Assembly: GCF_004766055.1 (NCBI RefSeq) | Contig: NZ_SPQR01000009.1 | Span: 1-64,000, forward strand | Reading direction: 5' to 3' | Source of the DNA: Desulfosporosinus sp. Sb-LF | Lineage (GTDB): Bacteria; Bacillota; Desulfitobacteriia; Desulfitobacteriales; Desulfitobacteriaceae | DNA length: 64,000 bases | Shown here: positions 50,394 to 59,997 of the stretch, piece by piece | Position numbering within the stretch: position 1 is the stretch's first letter | Layout of the letters: each line of letters opens with the position of its first letter | The notes under the pieces: generated by a model | Database searches by the model: none | What the model saw: the letters and a program-made list of their open reading frames with translations, nothing else | Told to the model about the DNA's origin: nothing | Position numbers and translations under genes: made by a program

Positions 50394-50679
50394 ATAGAAA
50401 TACACCTTCTCTCTCGATGTTTTTCAATAATTCAGGATCAACATGTTCATTAATGAATACGATGTCTATTTTCAAGAGCGTATTAAGGTCGTCAAAGTCA
50501 CTACTCATATGCCCTCTGCTATCAAACTCTGGCAATAGAAAAACTGCAAGATCGATATCGCTTGTTGGCTTATGATCACCTCTTGCCCGTGACCCGAAAA
50601 GAACTATTTGTTCTATGGCATAGTTTTGACCAATTTCTTGGATACTCTGAATTAGTCGTTTGTCTAAATCAAAAGCCAT
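50365..50679 (-). CDS. Minimal nucleotidyltransferase (MntA/HI0073-like)
   Basis: A 104-residue protein of the polymerase-beta superfamily. It has the GSx10DxD catalytic motif in GSRARGDHKPTSDIDLAV (about residues 29-46), with a third acidic residue in IDIVFINE. MNT antitoxins of this type AMPylate a tyrosine near the R-x4-H motif of the HepT partner. The start follows GAGGAGG. The operon order antitoxin-toxin with overlap is standard. Confidence 0.9.
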   Translation of the reverse strand: MAFDLDKRLIQSIQEIGQNYAIEQIVLFGSRARGDHKPTSDIDLAVFLLPEFDSRGHMSSDFDDLNTLLKIDIVFINEHVDPELLKNIEREGVFLYERTKHKSH

Positions 50680-50904
50680 TCATGCGCCTCCTCTTAACAA
50701 GCTTTCTATTTGGCAAACTGCTAACATTCTCCCAAAGTAATATTTTACCATTTCCAGAGTGAATATTCAACGTAATTCCATTGTGTTACCCTGAGAAATC
50801 CCTTTAAACGCAGATACTACTGGCCTCCTGGGATCTTACAGTGTCATAATAGTGTGAAATAACGGAGATAAGAGGGGGTCCTGGAACCCACGACTATTCA
50901 TTCA

Positions 50905-50950
50905 CCGACTTTGTTAATTTCCTATAGCAAATTAACATTTAATGAATTTT
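50905..50950 (-). pseudogene. Decayed copy of the hepT 3' end
   Basis: The minus strand reads VNLL-stop-EINKVGE-stop. This matches the end of the hepT gene at 49995-50040 (LVNLLEEIKIRLGE) in sequence and order, with point changes. It shows that part of a second copy once lay upstream of the surface-protein gene. The rest of 50680-51049 holds an 8-codon frame (ATG at 50969) with GGGAGG before it, and otherwise nothing recognisable. Confidence 0.55.
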
Positions 50951-51049
50951 CCACCTCTGCAGGGAGGATTATGTCGATAAGAACAAGAATAAAGTAATTG
51001 ATTAAGTGACTATGAGAAATACTCTTAAAATAGCGGAGGAGGTAAATTA

Positions 51050-53458
51050 ATGAAAAAGCTCAATCTCAAATTAGTAGCCCTAGTACTATGTTTATTAATC
51101 TCAACCTTAATATTTCCGAAAAACAGTTTAGCGTTAAGTACCCCATCAACACCGACAAATCTTACAGCTACGGTCGCAAGTAGCAATCAGATATACCTGA
51201 CATGGAATCCTGTAAGTTCCGCAACTTACTATTATGTTTACAGGGCAACCACAACATCCGGAACTTATACAAATATTGCTTCGATTACAACCGCCAATTA
51301 TACAGATTCCAGCTTGTCACTAAACACTACCTACTGTTACAAAGTGCTGGCTGTAAACAGTGCCGGAACAAGCTCTGATTCCTCCATAGTTTATGCGACA
51401 ACGACTAATTCTAGCGGTGTTCCATCAACACCGACAAATCTTATCGCCACAGTTGCAAGTATCAATCAAATAAACCTAACATGGGATCCCATAAGTTCCG
51501 CAACCTACTATTATGTCTATAGATCAACCTCCCCCTATGGTACTTACAGCATTGTTGCTGTGCCAACAACCACAAATTATACAGATCCCAACTTGTCAAT
51601 AAACACTACCTATTATTACAAAGTACAGGCCGTTGGCAGCGTCGGAACAAGCTCAGATTCTTCGATAGTTTATGCGACAACTATTGTTTCTAACGGCGCT
51701 TTGTCTGCACCGACAAATCTTATAGCTACAGTTGCAAGTAGCAATCAGATATACCTGATATGGGATCCCGCAAGTTACACAACCTACTATGATGTCTACA
51801 GGTCGACCTCGCCAAATGGCACTTACACCATTATTGCTGTGCCAACAACCCCAAATTATACAGATTCTAACTTGTCACTGAACACTACTTATTATTACAA
51901 AGTACAGGCAGTAAACAGTTCTGGATCAAGCTCTTTTTCGTCGACAGTCTATGCGACAACGGCTAATTCTAATGGTGCTCTGCCAGCACCGACAACTCTC
52001 ACAACCACGGTCGCTAATTCCAATCAAATGTACCTGACATGGAATCCCGTAAGTTCCGCAGCTTACTATTATGTTTACCGGGCAACATCGCCCTCCAATG
52101 CCTACACTAATATTGCTACCATCACAACTACAAATTATACAGATTTCAACTTATCACAGAACACTACCTATTATTACAAAGTACAGGCAGTGAACAGTTC
52201 TGGATTAAGCTCTTTTTCATCGATAGCTTATGCAACCACTGCTAACACAGACAACACTGCTCCACCGGATGCTCCACCGGATGCTTCATCACAAATTCAG
52301 TCTGACCGATTAGCCGGAGAAGACATGTATGAAACTTCTGCAGAAGTTGCGGAATCGGGATGGAAAACCTCTTACTATGCCTTTATAGTCAGTGGGGAGA
52401 ATTTTTCTGATGCCTTATGCAGTGCCCCACTTGCCCAAAAATATAATGCTCCACTATTACTAACGCCAAAGGATACCTTAAACGAACAAACAAAGACTCA
52501 GCTTTTACGCTTAAAGGTGAAAAACGTTATCATTATAGGTGGATCAGGTGTTGTTTCATCGGTCGTTGAACAAAGCATAAAAAGTATGGGAATAGAAGTA
52601 TCAAGGATCGCGGGAAACGATCGCTACGAGACATCGATTAAAATTGCCCAATCGATGGGTCAATTTAACCAAGCTATAATTGCCAGTGGCGATACCTTTC
52701 CAGATGCTCTGTCAATTGCCCCAATTGCTGCAATGAAGAGAATTCCAATCCTTCTTACACCTAAGGATAGTTTACCTCAAAGCGTAAGAGCATATTTATT
52801 AAAAAATGTACAAAGCACCTATGTAGTTGGTGGGACTGGAGTTGTCAGTGAAAATGTACTTAAGCAACTTCCATCTCCCAAACGGCTAAGTGGGATCAAT
52901 AGATATGAAACTAACATTAGTATTATTAAAGAATTCGCAGACGAACTCGATTTTAATCTTTGCTACATATCAACAGGTGAATATTACGCTGATGCTTTGG
53001 CTGGTTCAACGTTAGCTTCATTAACAAATTCACCCGTCATCTTGGTTAGCAATCCTGTCGACCAATCAACCATAGACTTTTTTAGAGATAAAACTAGTAG
53101 TATCAAGAAAGAAATTGTTTTTGGAGGAACAGTCGTTGTACCTGAAAGTGTTTTAATAAGCTTAAATGGAACTACCGTTGGGACTGATACACCGTCCACA
53201 CCTGCAGGAGTAAGTGCAACAACCGTAAGTTCCAGCCAAATAAACCTTACTTGGGAGTCTGTTAGTGGAGCAACATCCTATTATGTTTACGGGGCAACCT
53301 CGTCTTCTGGGACTTATACCCATATTGCTACAGTTACAACCACTAGTTATGCAAATACCGGCCTATGGGCAGATACCACTTATTATTACAAAGTTCAGGC
53401 TGTAAACAGTGCAGGCTCAAGCTCAGATTCACCTCTAGCTTACGCAAAAACTACTTAG
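51050..53458 (+). CDS. Secreted cell-wall protein: fibronectin III repeats with cell-wall-binding repeat 2
   Basis: An 802-residue exported protein. Signal peptide about 1-29 (KLVALVLCLLISTLIFPKNS). Four fibronectin type III modules follow (each with NLTATVAS, YYYVYRATT and TTYYYKVQAVNSSG). Three cell-wall-binding repeat 2 modules span about 420-710 (RLAGEDMYETSAEVAE, SRIAGNDRYETSIKIAQ and RLSGINRYETNISIIKE), which anchor clostridial proteins to secondary wall polymers. A fifth Fn3 module ends the protein. The ribosome site is GGAGGAGG. It is a surface adhesin or scaffold. Confidence 0.9.
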   Translation: MKKLNLKLVALVLCLLISTLIFPKNSLALSTPSTPTNLTATVASSNQIYLTWNPVSSATYYYVYRATTTSGTYTNIASITTANYTDSSLSLNTTYCYKVLAVNSAGTSSDSSIVYATTTNSSGVPSTPTNLIATVASINQINLTWDPISSATYYYVYRSTSPYGTYSIVAVPTTTNYTDPNLSINTTYYYKVQAVGSVGTSSDSSIVYATTIVSNGALSAPTNLIATVASSNQIYLIWDPASYTTYYDVYRSTSPNGTYTIIAVPTTPNYTDSNLSLNTTYYYKVQAVNSSGSSSFSSTVYATTANSNGALPAPTTLTTTVANSNQMYLTWNPVSSAAYYYVYRATSPSNAYTNIATITTTNYTDFNLSQNTTYYYKVQAVNSSGLSSFSSIAYATTANTDNTAPPDAPPDASSQIQSDRLAGEDMYETSAEVAESGWKTSYYAFIVSGENFSDALCSAPLAQKYNAPLLLTPKDTLNEQTKTQLLRLKVKNVIIIGGSGVVSSVVEQSIKSMGIEVSRIAGNDRYETSIKIAQSMGQFNQAIIASGDTFPDALSIAPIAAMKRIPILLTPKDSLPQSVRAYLLKNVQSTYVVGGTGVVSENVLKQLPSPKRLSGINRYETNISIIKEFADELDFNLCYISTGEYYADALAGSTLASLTNSPVILVSNPVDQSTIDFFRDKTSSIKKEIVFGGTVVVPESVLISLNGTTVGTDTPSTPAGVSATTVSSSQINLTWESVSGATSYYVYGATSSSGTYTHIATVTTTSYANTGLWADTTYYYKVQAVNSAGSSSDSPLAYAKTT

Positions 53459-53529
53459 TCCAAGAGTCTTCCACCGCTCGACATCACGAGAAATTGAGCC
53501 GAACTGATATTTTGCCTGATATTATAAGA

Positions 53530-53565
53530 AATAAGCCGACTTCTAATTTTAGAAGTCGGCTTATT
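53530..53565 (+). terminator. Terminator after the Fn3/wall-binding protein gene
   Basis: A 17-bp perfect stem (AATAAGCCGACTTCTAA and its complement) with a 2-base loop, 72 bases past the stop. Confidence 0.7.
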
Positions 53566-53699
53566 CACTGTGACCCCGTCTACTCGTTTGTGTGTCCAAT
53601 GCGGCTTTTTAATCTTAGTTACGGTATTTTGATAAAAAGTAACAAGAAGTAATAAATGGCAATATATCCAATAGCCTTTTAATGTATTTTTTCGTTTAA

Positions 53700-53892
53700 T
53701 ATGTTAATATTCGATTGTCGAAAGAATTATATACGACAGCATTCGACCTTTTATTTGTTTCTTCATCCTTAGTTGTTCTAAAGGGTACGCCGCCGGAAGG
53801 ATAGATTTTTGGAGAGGACGCTTCCATAAAATCCGGTGGGAGACTTTTAGATGCTGCGCAATGTTCCAAATTGAGAGGAGATTTATTACAAC
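53700..53892 (+). promoter_or_regulatory. Long, possibly structured leader of the S-layer-like gene
   Basis: The leader contains CCGCCGGA pairing with TCCGGTGG across about 55 bases, plus smaller stems. The ribosome site AGAGGAG lies at about 53875-53881. No known riboswitch class was recognised. Long stable leaders are common for abundant S-layer mRNAs. The remainder of the 53459-53892 gap is the terminator at 53530. Confidence 0.4.
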
Positions 53893-56800
53893 ATGAATAA
53901 AACTAAAAAAACCTTAGCTTCATTAGCTATTGCAGGTATGACCTTAAGCATGCTACCATTCAACGCCTTTGCCTCTGGTACGGTTCCAACTCGCCTAGCC
54001 GGCACAACCGCTGCCCAAACTGCAGCAACCATCGCTGATCAAACTGGCTGGACAGGCACCGCAGTTCTGGCATCATCTGCCTCTTATGGCATGGTGGATG
54101 CACTGACATCTGGTCCGCTCGCTACGTTCCTTAATGCTCCAATTCTTCTACAAGAGCCTGGAAACGTTTTGAATGCTGATACTAAAGCTGAGCTCACAAA
54201 ACTGAATGTAAAAACAGTTTATGTAACTAGCGGAACTGCCGTGATCAGTCAAGCAGTGCTTGATCAATTAAAAGGTATGGGTATTACAGTTGTTCCCCTT
54301 GGTGGAGCAGACCGCTTCGAAACATCCGTGAATATAGCTAAGAAAATGGTAACCCTTGGCGCTCCCGTTTCTAAAGTTGCTGTTGCTTATGGCTGGTTGA
54401 ACCAAGACGCGCTCTCGATTGCTTCGATAGCCTCAGCTTCCAATGAGCCGATTCTCTTAACTGAAAGAGGTTCAGTTCCTGCGAGTGTACAAGCTTTCTT
54501 GACTGCCAACACAAGCATCATATCCTCGGATGTTATCGGCGGAACAGGCGTTATCAGTGATGCTGTAAAGGCTGCCTTTCCTGACGCAACCCGTCACGCT
54601 GGCAATACTGCCTATGACACTAACAACCAAGTCATCCAAGATTTCAGCTCATCTCTTGAGTTTAACAATGTCTATGTAGCTAACGGCGTAACAGGCATTG
54701 ATGCTCTTGCTGGTGCACCACTTGCAGCTCAGACTAAATCAGCAATTGTTCTCACGGACGGAACAGTTCCCGCTGCTGCTACGTTTGTTCACAGTAAACT
54801 TGCTGCTGGTAGTGTTGTTACAGCCCTCGGTGGTTCGGCCGTCGTTTCTGATTCAGTCCTAACCGGAGTGGTAAACGGCACTCCGACACCTGCACAAGGT
54901 AATCTCGCAGTTACATCCGTAAGTGCTATCAGCGCTTCGAGCTTCAAAGTAGTCTTCAACCAAGCTCCAGCAGATACTTCCAAGGTTACATTTACTGTGC
55001 AGAGATCAACGACTCCTGTTACGGTAACCATGACTTGGAATGCCGCTAAGACAGAAGCTACCGTGAGCAGTGCCTCCAATTTGCCAGAAGGATCTTATAC
55101 AGTAGCTGTTAAGAATGACACAACCGATCTTGGAACTTCAACTGTTGCTATATCCGCACAAAAGGTTGCCAAGATTAATATTACGTCGACTAAATTATCG
55201 ATCACCAGTGCAAATGTTGGGTATGCAACTTACAATGTCTTAGACCAATATGGAAATGATATTACAACGTCATCTCTTGCTAATAGTTTAACATTCCAAA
55301 GTGGAGCTGGTACTGTTACCATAAATAAAGGCTTGCTTAAATTAGACCCAGGTGCAGGTGGTCAGAATCTTATGCAGTCTCCTTCGATAAGCATAACTGG
55401 TTATGATTCAACGTCTGGAGTTTCAACCAATGCTACTTTAACTACGTCTTCAGCACTTGGCACATTAAGCAATATGACCCTGAATACCTTATCAAATGCT
55501 AATGGAAAAGTTTTGACAGATGGAGATACCTCAAGCGTATTCTATATTGATTATACTGCTACTGATGTAAGTGGTAATGCTACAAAAGATTATGACCTCG
55601 TAGTCAATGGTTTGATCACTAATACTATCAGCGGTAATCAGAATTGCTTAACGACTTCAAACTCTAATGTCCTAGCTCAAGTAGTCACGGACCCTAGCGA
55701 TTCTAACAAAGCGGCCATAAAAGTTACTGTTGTTGGTAATAGTAATCTTTCAATGGATCTTCCTGTAACAATTACAGCAATGTCATATTCAGGAACTACT
55801 TCAACCTTAAATGTAACCTTAAAGAAAGCCGCAACAGTCGATACCTTTACGCTAATGGTTCCAGCCTATGATATAGCTGTTAACGAACAAAAAGAGATTC
55901 CTTTTACAGCTTTTGATCAAAATGGCGTTGCTTTAACCAAGAAAAGTGATTTGACGGGTATTACCTTTACCGGAGCAACACTTGACACAAACATCGATGG
56001 AACAGCTGTGTTGAAAAACAACTCACAATCCGTTGACGGTCCTATGATCATAACAGCTATGACATCAACCGGTAAATTTAGTTCAATCACCATCAACATT
56101 CAAAAAGCTGTCAAAGCTGACACATTAAGTGTAGATTCTTCAATCCTAGTAAGCGCTATGCAAGCAGGTGCTGCTCAAAAAATCGACTTCGGTTATGATA
56201 AAGGTGGTTTATCTGTTAAAGATCAATATGGTAGACTCATTGATATGACAGGTGGTACCGACACTTACGAAGTTCTAGCTGTATCAAGTGATAACACTAT
56301 TGTAAGTACAACGGGACCAGCAAAGGTTGGCCAAAATCCAATTATGATTAACGCCGTAAAAACTGGAACTGCAACAGTCAACTTCCAATTAGTCGCTATA
56401 GCTGATCCAACCAAAGTGATTAACTCGCAATCAGTCACGTTCTCAGTCATAAAAAATGATGATATTAAAGGCTATACAGTCGATGCAGTGGCAAATCCAA
56501 TCTATGCTAATGCCGATTTGACTGCTATCACTGGAAGAGATACTGACTATCACGCTAATCCAAAAGTTTATGGTGCGACAGCAAGTGGAACAAAAGTACT
56601 ATTAGGTGGCACTCCAATCATTGGAGCATTTGTAGATAATACAAAAGACTTTGCTATCGAAACTCCAGTAGGTGCCTATGATACCGTAAAGGTAATTGCC
56701 GGGAAATTAGCTAATAATGTTACAGATTCAACCACAAATTTAACCGTAACGATATTAGGCACGGATGGCACTGTCAAGTCACTTACGACACCGATCAAAT

Positions 56801-57195
56801 CTTCGACTGCAGCACCTGTCGCTAGTACTCTTGTCGCTAAAGTTGATTCTTCTGTGCCTGGCGTTTCAGTAAGTTCCGACGGAACTACTGCAACAGTGAG
56901 TGTCGCTTCTGGTGTCTTAGCTCCCAACAAAGTTATGGCAAGATTTAATGCCGCTGGAAGTTCTACAGACAGAGCAGCCATTTACTTCTATGCTCTCGAT
57001 CAATATGGTACAAAAGGTATGAAATTAGCACAAATTACAAAGGTCGCTTCTGGAAGCACTTTAACGAATGACCAATTCAATGTCAATTCCGATGGCACGA
57101 TCACAGGTACTGGTGCAGTTGCTGGCGGAACCGTTACGCTCACTGGGGTTACCTCTAATGGATTAATAAAAACCATTAAGGTGATATTTAACTAA
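53893..57195 (+). CDS. Probable S-layer or major wall protein with cell-wall-binding repeat 2
   Basis: An 1100-residue exported protein. Signal peptide about 1-27, ending PFNAFA. Three wall-binding repeat 2 modules (about 30-330) are marked by TRLAGTTAAQTAATIAD, PLGGADRFETSVNIAKK and DATRHAGNTAYDTNNQVI. About 750 residues of Ig-like beta modules follow, containing VLDQYGNDIT, AFDQNGVAL, VKDQYGRLI and ALDQYGTKG. It is low in cysteine and rich in Thr/Ser/Ala/Val. A long leader and a strong terminator fit an abundant surface-layer protein. Confidence 0.87.
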   Translation: MNKTKKTLASLAIAGMTLSMLPFNAFASGTVPTRLAGTTAAQTAATIADQTGWTGTAVLASSASYGMVDALTSGPLATFLNAPILLQEPGNVLNADTKAELTKLNVKTVYVTSGTAVISQAVLDQLKGMGITVVPLGGADRFETSVNIAKKMVTLGAPVSKVAVAYGWLNQDALSIASIASASNEPILLTERGSVPASVQAFLTANTSIISSDVIGGTGVISDAVKAAFPDATRHAGNTAYDTNNQVIQDFSSSLEFNNVYVANGVTGIDALAGAPLAAQTKSAIVLTDGTVPAAATFVHSKLAAGSVVTALGGSAVVSDSVLTGVVNGTPTPAQGNLAVTSVSAISASSFKVVFNQAPADTSKVTFTVQRSTTPVTVTMTWNAAKTEATVSSASNLPEGSYTVAVKNDTTDLGTSTVAISAQKVAKINITSTKLSITSANVGYATYNVLDQYGNDITTSSLANSLTFQSGAGTVTINKGLLKLDPGAGGQNLMQSPSISITGYDSTSGVSTNATLTTSSALGTLSNMTLNTLSNANGKVLTDGDTSSVFYIDYTATDVSGNATKDYDLVVNGLITNTISGNQNCLTTSNSNVLAQVVTDPSDSNKAAIKVTVVGNSNLSMDLPVTITAMSYSGTTSTLNVTLKKAATVDTFTLMVPAYDIAVNEQKEIPFTAFDQNGVALTKKSDLTGITFTGATLDTNIDGTAVLKNNSQSVDGPMIITAMTSTGKFSSITINIQKAVKADTLSVDSSILVSAMQAGAAQKIDFGYDKGGLSVKDQYGRLIDMTGGTDTYEVLAVSSDNTIVSTTGPAKVGQNPIMINAVKTGTATVNFQLVAIADPTKVINSQSVTFSVIKNDDIKGYTVDAVANPIYANADLTAITGRDTDYHANPKVYGATASGTKVLLGGTPIIGAFVDNTKDFAIETPVGAYDTVKVIAGKLANNVTDSTTNLTVTILGTDGTVKSLTTPIKSSTAAPVASTLVAKVDSSVPGVSVSSDGTTATVSVASGVLAPNKVMARFNAAGSSTDRAAIYFYALDQYGTKGMKLAQITKVASGSTLTNDQFNVNSDGTITGTGAVAGGTVTLTGVTSNGLIKTIKVIFN

Positions 57196-57220
57196 TAGTA
57201 CCAAATTACAATTTAATGCC

Positions 57221-57261
57221 AAAATAAAGAGAAGGACAATTGCTGTCCTTCTCTTTATTTT
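57221..57261 (+). terminator. Intrinsic terminator of the S-layer-like gene
   Basis: AAAATAAAGAGAAGGACA and its complement form an 18-bp stem ending in TTTATTTT, 25 bases after the stop. Confidence 0.9.
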
Positions 57262-57324
57262 CCGTCCAAATTAACAAGTCGACGACATATTTTTATCATC
57301 TTGGAGAATATAGGCCTGTTAATC

Positions 57325-57352
57325 GAACCATGATCTTTTAAGATCATGGTTC
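57325..57352 (-). terminator. Hairpin after the 39-residue gene
   Basis: GAACCATGATCTT-TT-AAGATCATGGTTC, a 13-bp perfect stem, 9 bases past the small gene's stop on the minus strand. Confidence 0.6.
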
Positions 57353-57361
57353 TGTGAAGGA

Positions 57362-57481
57362 TTATTTATTGGTACTGTGCTGCTTATTGGGTAACTTTCT
57401 GTCTGGATTCCCTTTACCTTGATGCTTTTTATTTTGTTCGGCTTTCTCCTGCGTATCGTGTATTTTTTCTATTTCATCCAT
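57362..57481 (-). CDS. 39-residue hydrophilic protein
   Basis: Begins MDEIEKIHDTQEKAEQNKK and ends PNKQHSTNK, with a perfect AAGGAGGGG ribosome site seven bases before the ATG. It is rich in Lys, Gln, Asn and His, with no hydrophobic segment. Such composition occurs in small spore or desiccation proteins of Firmicutes, but no family was recognised. Confidence 0.65.
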   Translation of the reverse strand: MDEIEKIHDTQEKAEQNKKHQGKGNPDRKLPNKQHSTNK

Positions 57482-57610
57482 TGCTACCCCTCCTTGATTT
57501 ATTGAACCTTGGTTTATTTTGACCATACGTTCCTAAAAACATGCTCCCTCTCTTGCAGTCTTATATTTAGTCATTATTCTCATCTCATCCTCTGTAGATC
57601 AACAGCTAAC

Positions 57611-58309
57611 TTAAAGTATAATCTCTTGTCCCTTTTGAAAAAGAGTCAAAATTTTGCTGGGGCATTCCTGCATCTTGTTAGCAAACTTCGTGGCGATCTC
57701 AGGGCTATCTGCAAAGTGCATCGGAATGAAAATACGGGGGGCAAGCTCCTGAATAAAGTACTCCGCTCCTGCACTATAGTTTTGCTCGAGCCTCGGGTCG
57801 ACCGGGAAGAAAGCAATATCGATCGTTTCCCCCTTGATTTTTTGAACCTCGTCTTTAAAACCTTTTTCGGCCTTGATCATTTCCTCTGGGGTGTCACCAG
57901 ACCAGTACCACCAGTTTAAATCTCCGGCATGAAAGAATCGAATACCTTCTACTTCGACAAGAAAGGATACGCCTATATCCGTTGAATTGTAGGCCTTTAT
58001 TTTCAAGTCACCTAGTTCAAGCTTCTCATAGGGAGATAGAACGTTAATGTTCTCCATCGTTTGTGGAACACTAATATCAGAGCTTAAGATATATTTGATA
58101 TCTGGTCTGTCTTTTTGCCATTCTAGGATCACAGGATTAAAATGGTCAGGATGACTATGAGAGGAAAAGATAAAGATATGTTTAGAACTTTCTTTGACTA
58201 AACTTTCGGCCTCGCCTTGATAGTAATCAAATATAAGCAGATTTTTATCCGTTTCTACTAAGAAACCACTGTGATACAAATATTTAAGTTTGAAATTTTG
58301 GTTTACCAT
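57611..58309 (-). CDS. Metallo-beta-lactamase-fold hydrolase (UlaG-like)
   Basis: A 232-residue soluble hydrolase. The metal motif is FSSHSHPDHFNP (HxHxDH, about residues 48-59). Later metal-binding residues are HAGD (about 127) and IPMHFAD near the C-terminus. The start MVNQNFKLKYLYHSGFLVE at 58309 follows GAGGTGAT. It is similar to UlaG/YtkL-type lactonase-like proteins. It is a single gene divergent from the VOC gene. Substrate unknown. Confidence 0.85.
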   Translation of the reverse strand: MVNQNFKLKYLYHSGFLVETDKNLLIFDYYQGEAESLVKESSKHIFIFSSHSHPDHFNPVILEWQKDRPDIKYILSSDISVPQTMENINVLSPYEKLELGDLKIKAYNSTDIGVSFLVEVEGIRFFHAGDLNWWYWSGDTPEEMIKAEKGFKDEVQKIKGETIDIAFFPVDPRLEQNYSAGAEYFIQELAPRIFIPMHFADSPEIATKFANKMQECPSKILTLFQKGQEIIL

Positions 58310-58435
58310 TGTTATCACCTCGTCATGATTATACAATAATTATTGATCCCTATCAGTTAGCTAATCAAGTCTTAGGATAGGATTTTCCGAAAGAAACTAG
58401 TCAAGATCGACAAATGAAAGGAAGGAATTAGAACG

Positions 58436-58804
58436 ATGAAATTCAGATTTGACCATAACAATATCAATGTTTTTAATCTTGAGAAGAGCCTCAAGTTCTA
58501 CAAGGATGCCTTAGGATTAATAGAGGTTAAACGACATGAGCAGGCGAATGGGGACTTTATCCTTGTTTATCTTGGAGACGGTGTTACCCAGCATAGCTTG
58601 GAGCTAACTTGGCTGAAGGAGAGAACCGAAACCTATAACTTAGGAGAAAACGAATTCCACGTTGCGTTTACGGTCGATGATTTTGAAGCTGCATACGAAC
58701 ATCACAGGCAAATGGGTTGTATCTGCTACGAAAACAAGGAAATGGGCATCTACTTCATTAATGATCCAGATAATTACTGGGTAGAAATTTTACCTACCCG
58801 ATAA
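58436..58804 (+). CDS. VOC-superfamily protein (glyoxalase I-like)
   Basis: A 122-residue protein with two beta-alpha-beta-beta-beta modules: FDHNNINVFNLEKSLKFYKD at the N-terminus, HSLELTW in the middle, then EFHVAFTVDDFEAAYEHHR and NDPDNYWVEIL at the end. Metal ligands are probably H8, E at about 57, H at about 76 and E at about 118. It is similar to lactoylglutathione lyase, but the family includes many other activities. GGAAGGA is the ribosome site. Confidence 0.85.
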   Translation: MKFRFDHNNINVFNLEKSLKFYKDALGLIEVKRHEQANGDFILVYLGDGVTQHSLELTWLKERTETYNLGENEFHVAFTVDDFEAAYEHHRQMGCICYENKEMGIYFINDPDNYWVEILPTR

Positions 58805-58874
58805 TCTGTCCCTTATCATATTAGAACATAAAAGAACTTTAAAGAAATGTAACTTTATAGGACTGCGGAACAGC

Positions 58875-58921
58875 AAAGAATCCCTGGGATGCCTGTGTTA
58901 TTGGCCCCCCAGGGATTCTTT
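58875..58921 (+). terminator. Terminator after the VOC gene
   Basis: AAAGAATCCCTGGG pairs with CCCAGGGATTCTTT across a 19-base loop, 70 bases past the stop. Confidence 0.7.
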
Positions 58922-59073
58922 ACTGTTACATCCACCAGAACGGAAGTTTTCATAATCTCCTACAAGGAATTGCCCATAGGAAGACCCATCTCCCTTTACA
59001 CAAGTTTCTGGTATATTACTACGATTAATAGGCAAACTGCTAAAAAACAAAGCAAAAATAAGGGGTAATTATC

Positions 59074-59997
59074 ATGAAAAATAATAAAAAGGGAAATAGG
59101 AAGGTCATCATATGGTCAATCATCGGAGTTTTAGCCGTGGCATCAGGTATTGCACTTTATGCTATGCCTAAAAAAACAAACTATACCGAAGTTAAACCTA
59201 TGGTTGGAAATTTAGCAACCAATTACAGCTACTCGGGCAGCGTAGAGGCCAAAAACAGACAAACGGTTTTAGCGGATAAGACGATGCAAATCAACGAAAT
59301 TAAGGTTAAAGAGGGGCAACAGGTTACAACGGATTCTGTTTTAATGACGACCGTGATGGGCGGAGAGATAAAGCCAAAGATCGCTGGAGAAGTTTCAACC
59401 ATATATGTTGAAGAAAATGCACAGCTTATGCCTGGCTCAAAGCTGATTGATATTGTTGATTACTCTGATTTGCAGCTGAAAGTACAGGTTGATGAATACG
59501 ACCTGTCGGCTGTTTCGATAGGCAAGGACGCAACCGTTACCATTCATTCCTTTAGTAAAGATGTTAGTGGGAAAATAACCGATGTGTCTAAAGAGGGTGA
59601 ATACGCTAACGGTGTTACAAATTTTATAGCGACCATTTCACTCCCTAAGGATAGCAACCTGCGCGTAGGTATGTCGGCAGAAGCCAAGGTCTTAAATCAA
59701 AGCGTGTCTAATGTCGTTCTTCTACCGATGTCTGCCCTACAGTTTGACGCGAACAACAGTCCTTATGTCTTGATAAAAGACAGCAACAACAATAATACAC
59801 CCAAAACTGTCGCGGTAACACTAGGTATTAATGATGGAGTACACGTAGAGATTAAAAGTGGTGTGACCGCCAATGACACCGTACTAGTCCCTCCAACCGT
59901 TAAGCCCACCGGTTTTGGTTCTGGCTCCCCAATGAGGCAAAGCACCAAAGAAACCGCAACCCCTCAAGGAAGCTCCGGAGGTGCCAAGGGACAATGA
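59074..59997 (+). CDS. Efflux adaptor protein (HlyD/MacA family)
   Basis: A 307-residue protein with one N-terminal membrane helix (VIIWSIIGVLAVASGIALYA). It has a short lipoyl-type region split as KEGQQVTTDSVL and VYVEENAQLMPGSKL, and a beta-barrel (VDEYDLSAVSIGKDATVTI, RVGMSAEAKV). The coiled-coil hairpin is nearly absent, as in compact Gram-positive adaptors. Its end overlaps the ATPase start by four bases (ATGA). It is first gene of a complete adaptor-ATPase-permease operon. Confidence 0.86.
   Translation: MKNNKKGNRKVIIWSIIGVLAVASGIALYAMPKKTNYTEVKPMVGNLATNYSYSGSVEAKNRQTVLADKTMQINEIKVKEGQQVTTDSVLMTTVMGGEIKPKIAGEVSTIYVEENAQLMPGSKLIDIVDYSDLQLKVQVDEYDLSAVSIGKDATVTIHSFSKDVSGKITDVSKEGEYANGVTNFIATISLPKDSNLRVGMSAEAKVLNQSVSNVVLLPMSALQFDANNSPYVLIKDSNNNNTPKTVAVTLGINDGVHVEIKSGVTANDTVLVPPTVKPTGFGSGSPMRQSTKETATPQGSSGGAKGQ

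Noticed and set aside
53760-53890. c-di-GMP riboswitch before the S-layer-like gene
   Set aside because: The conserved core sequences of neither c-di-GMP class are visible.
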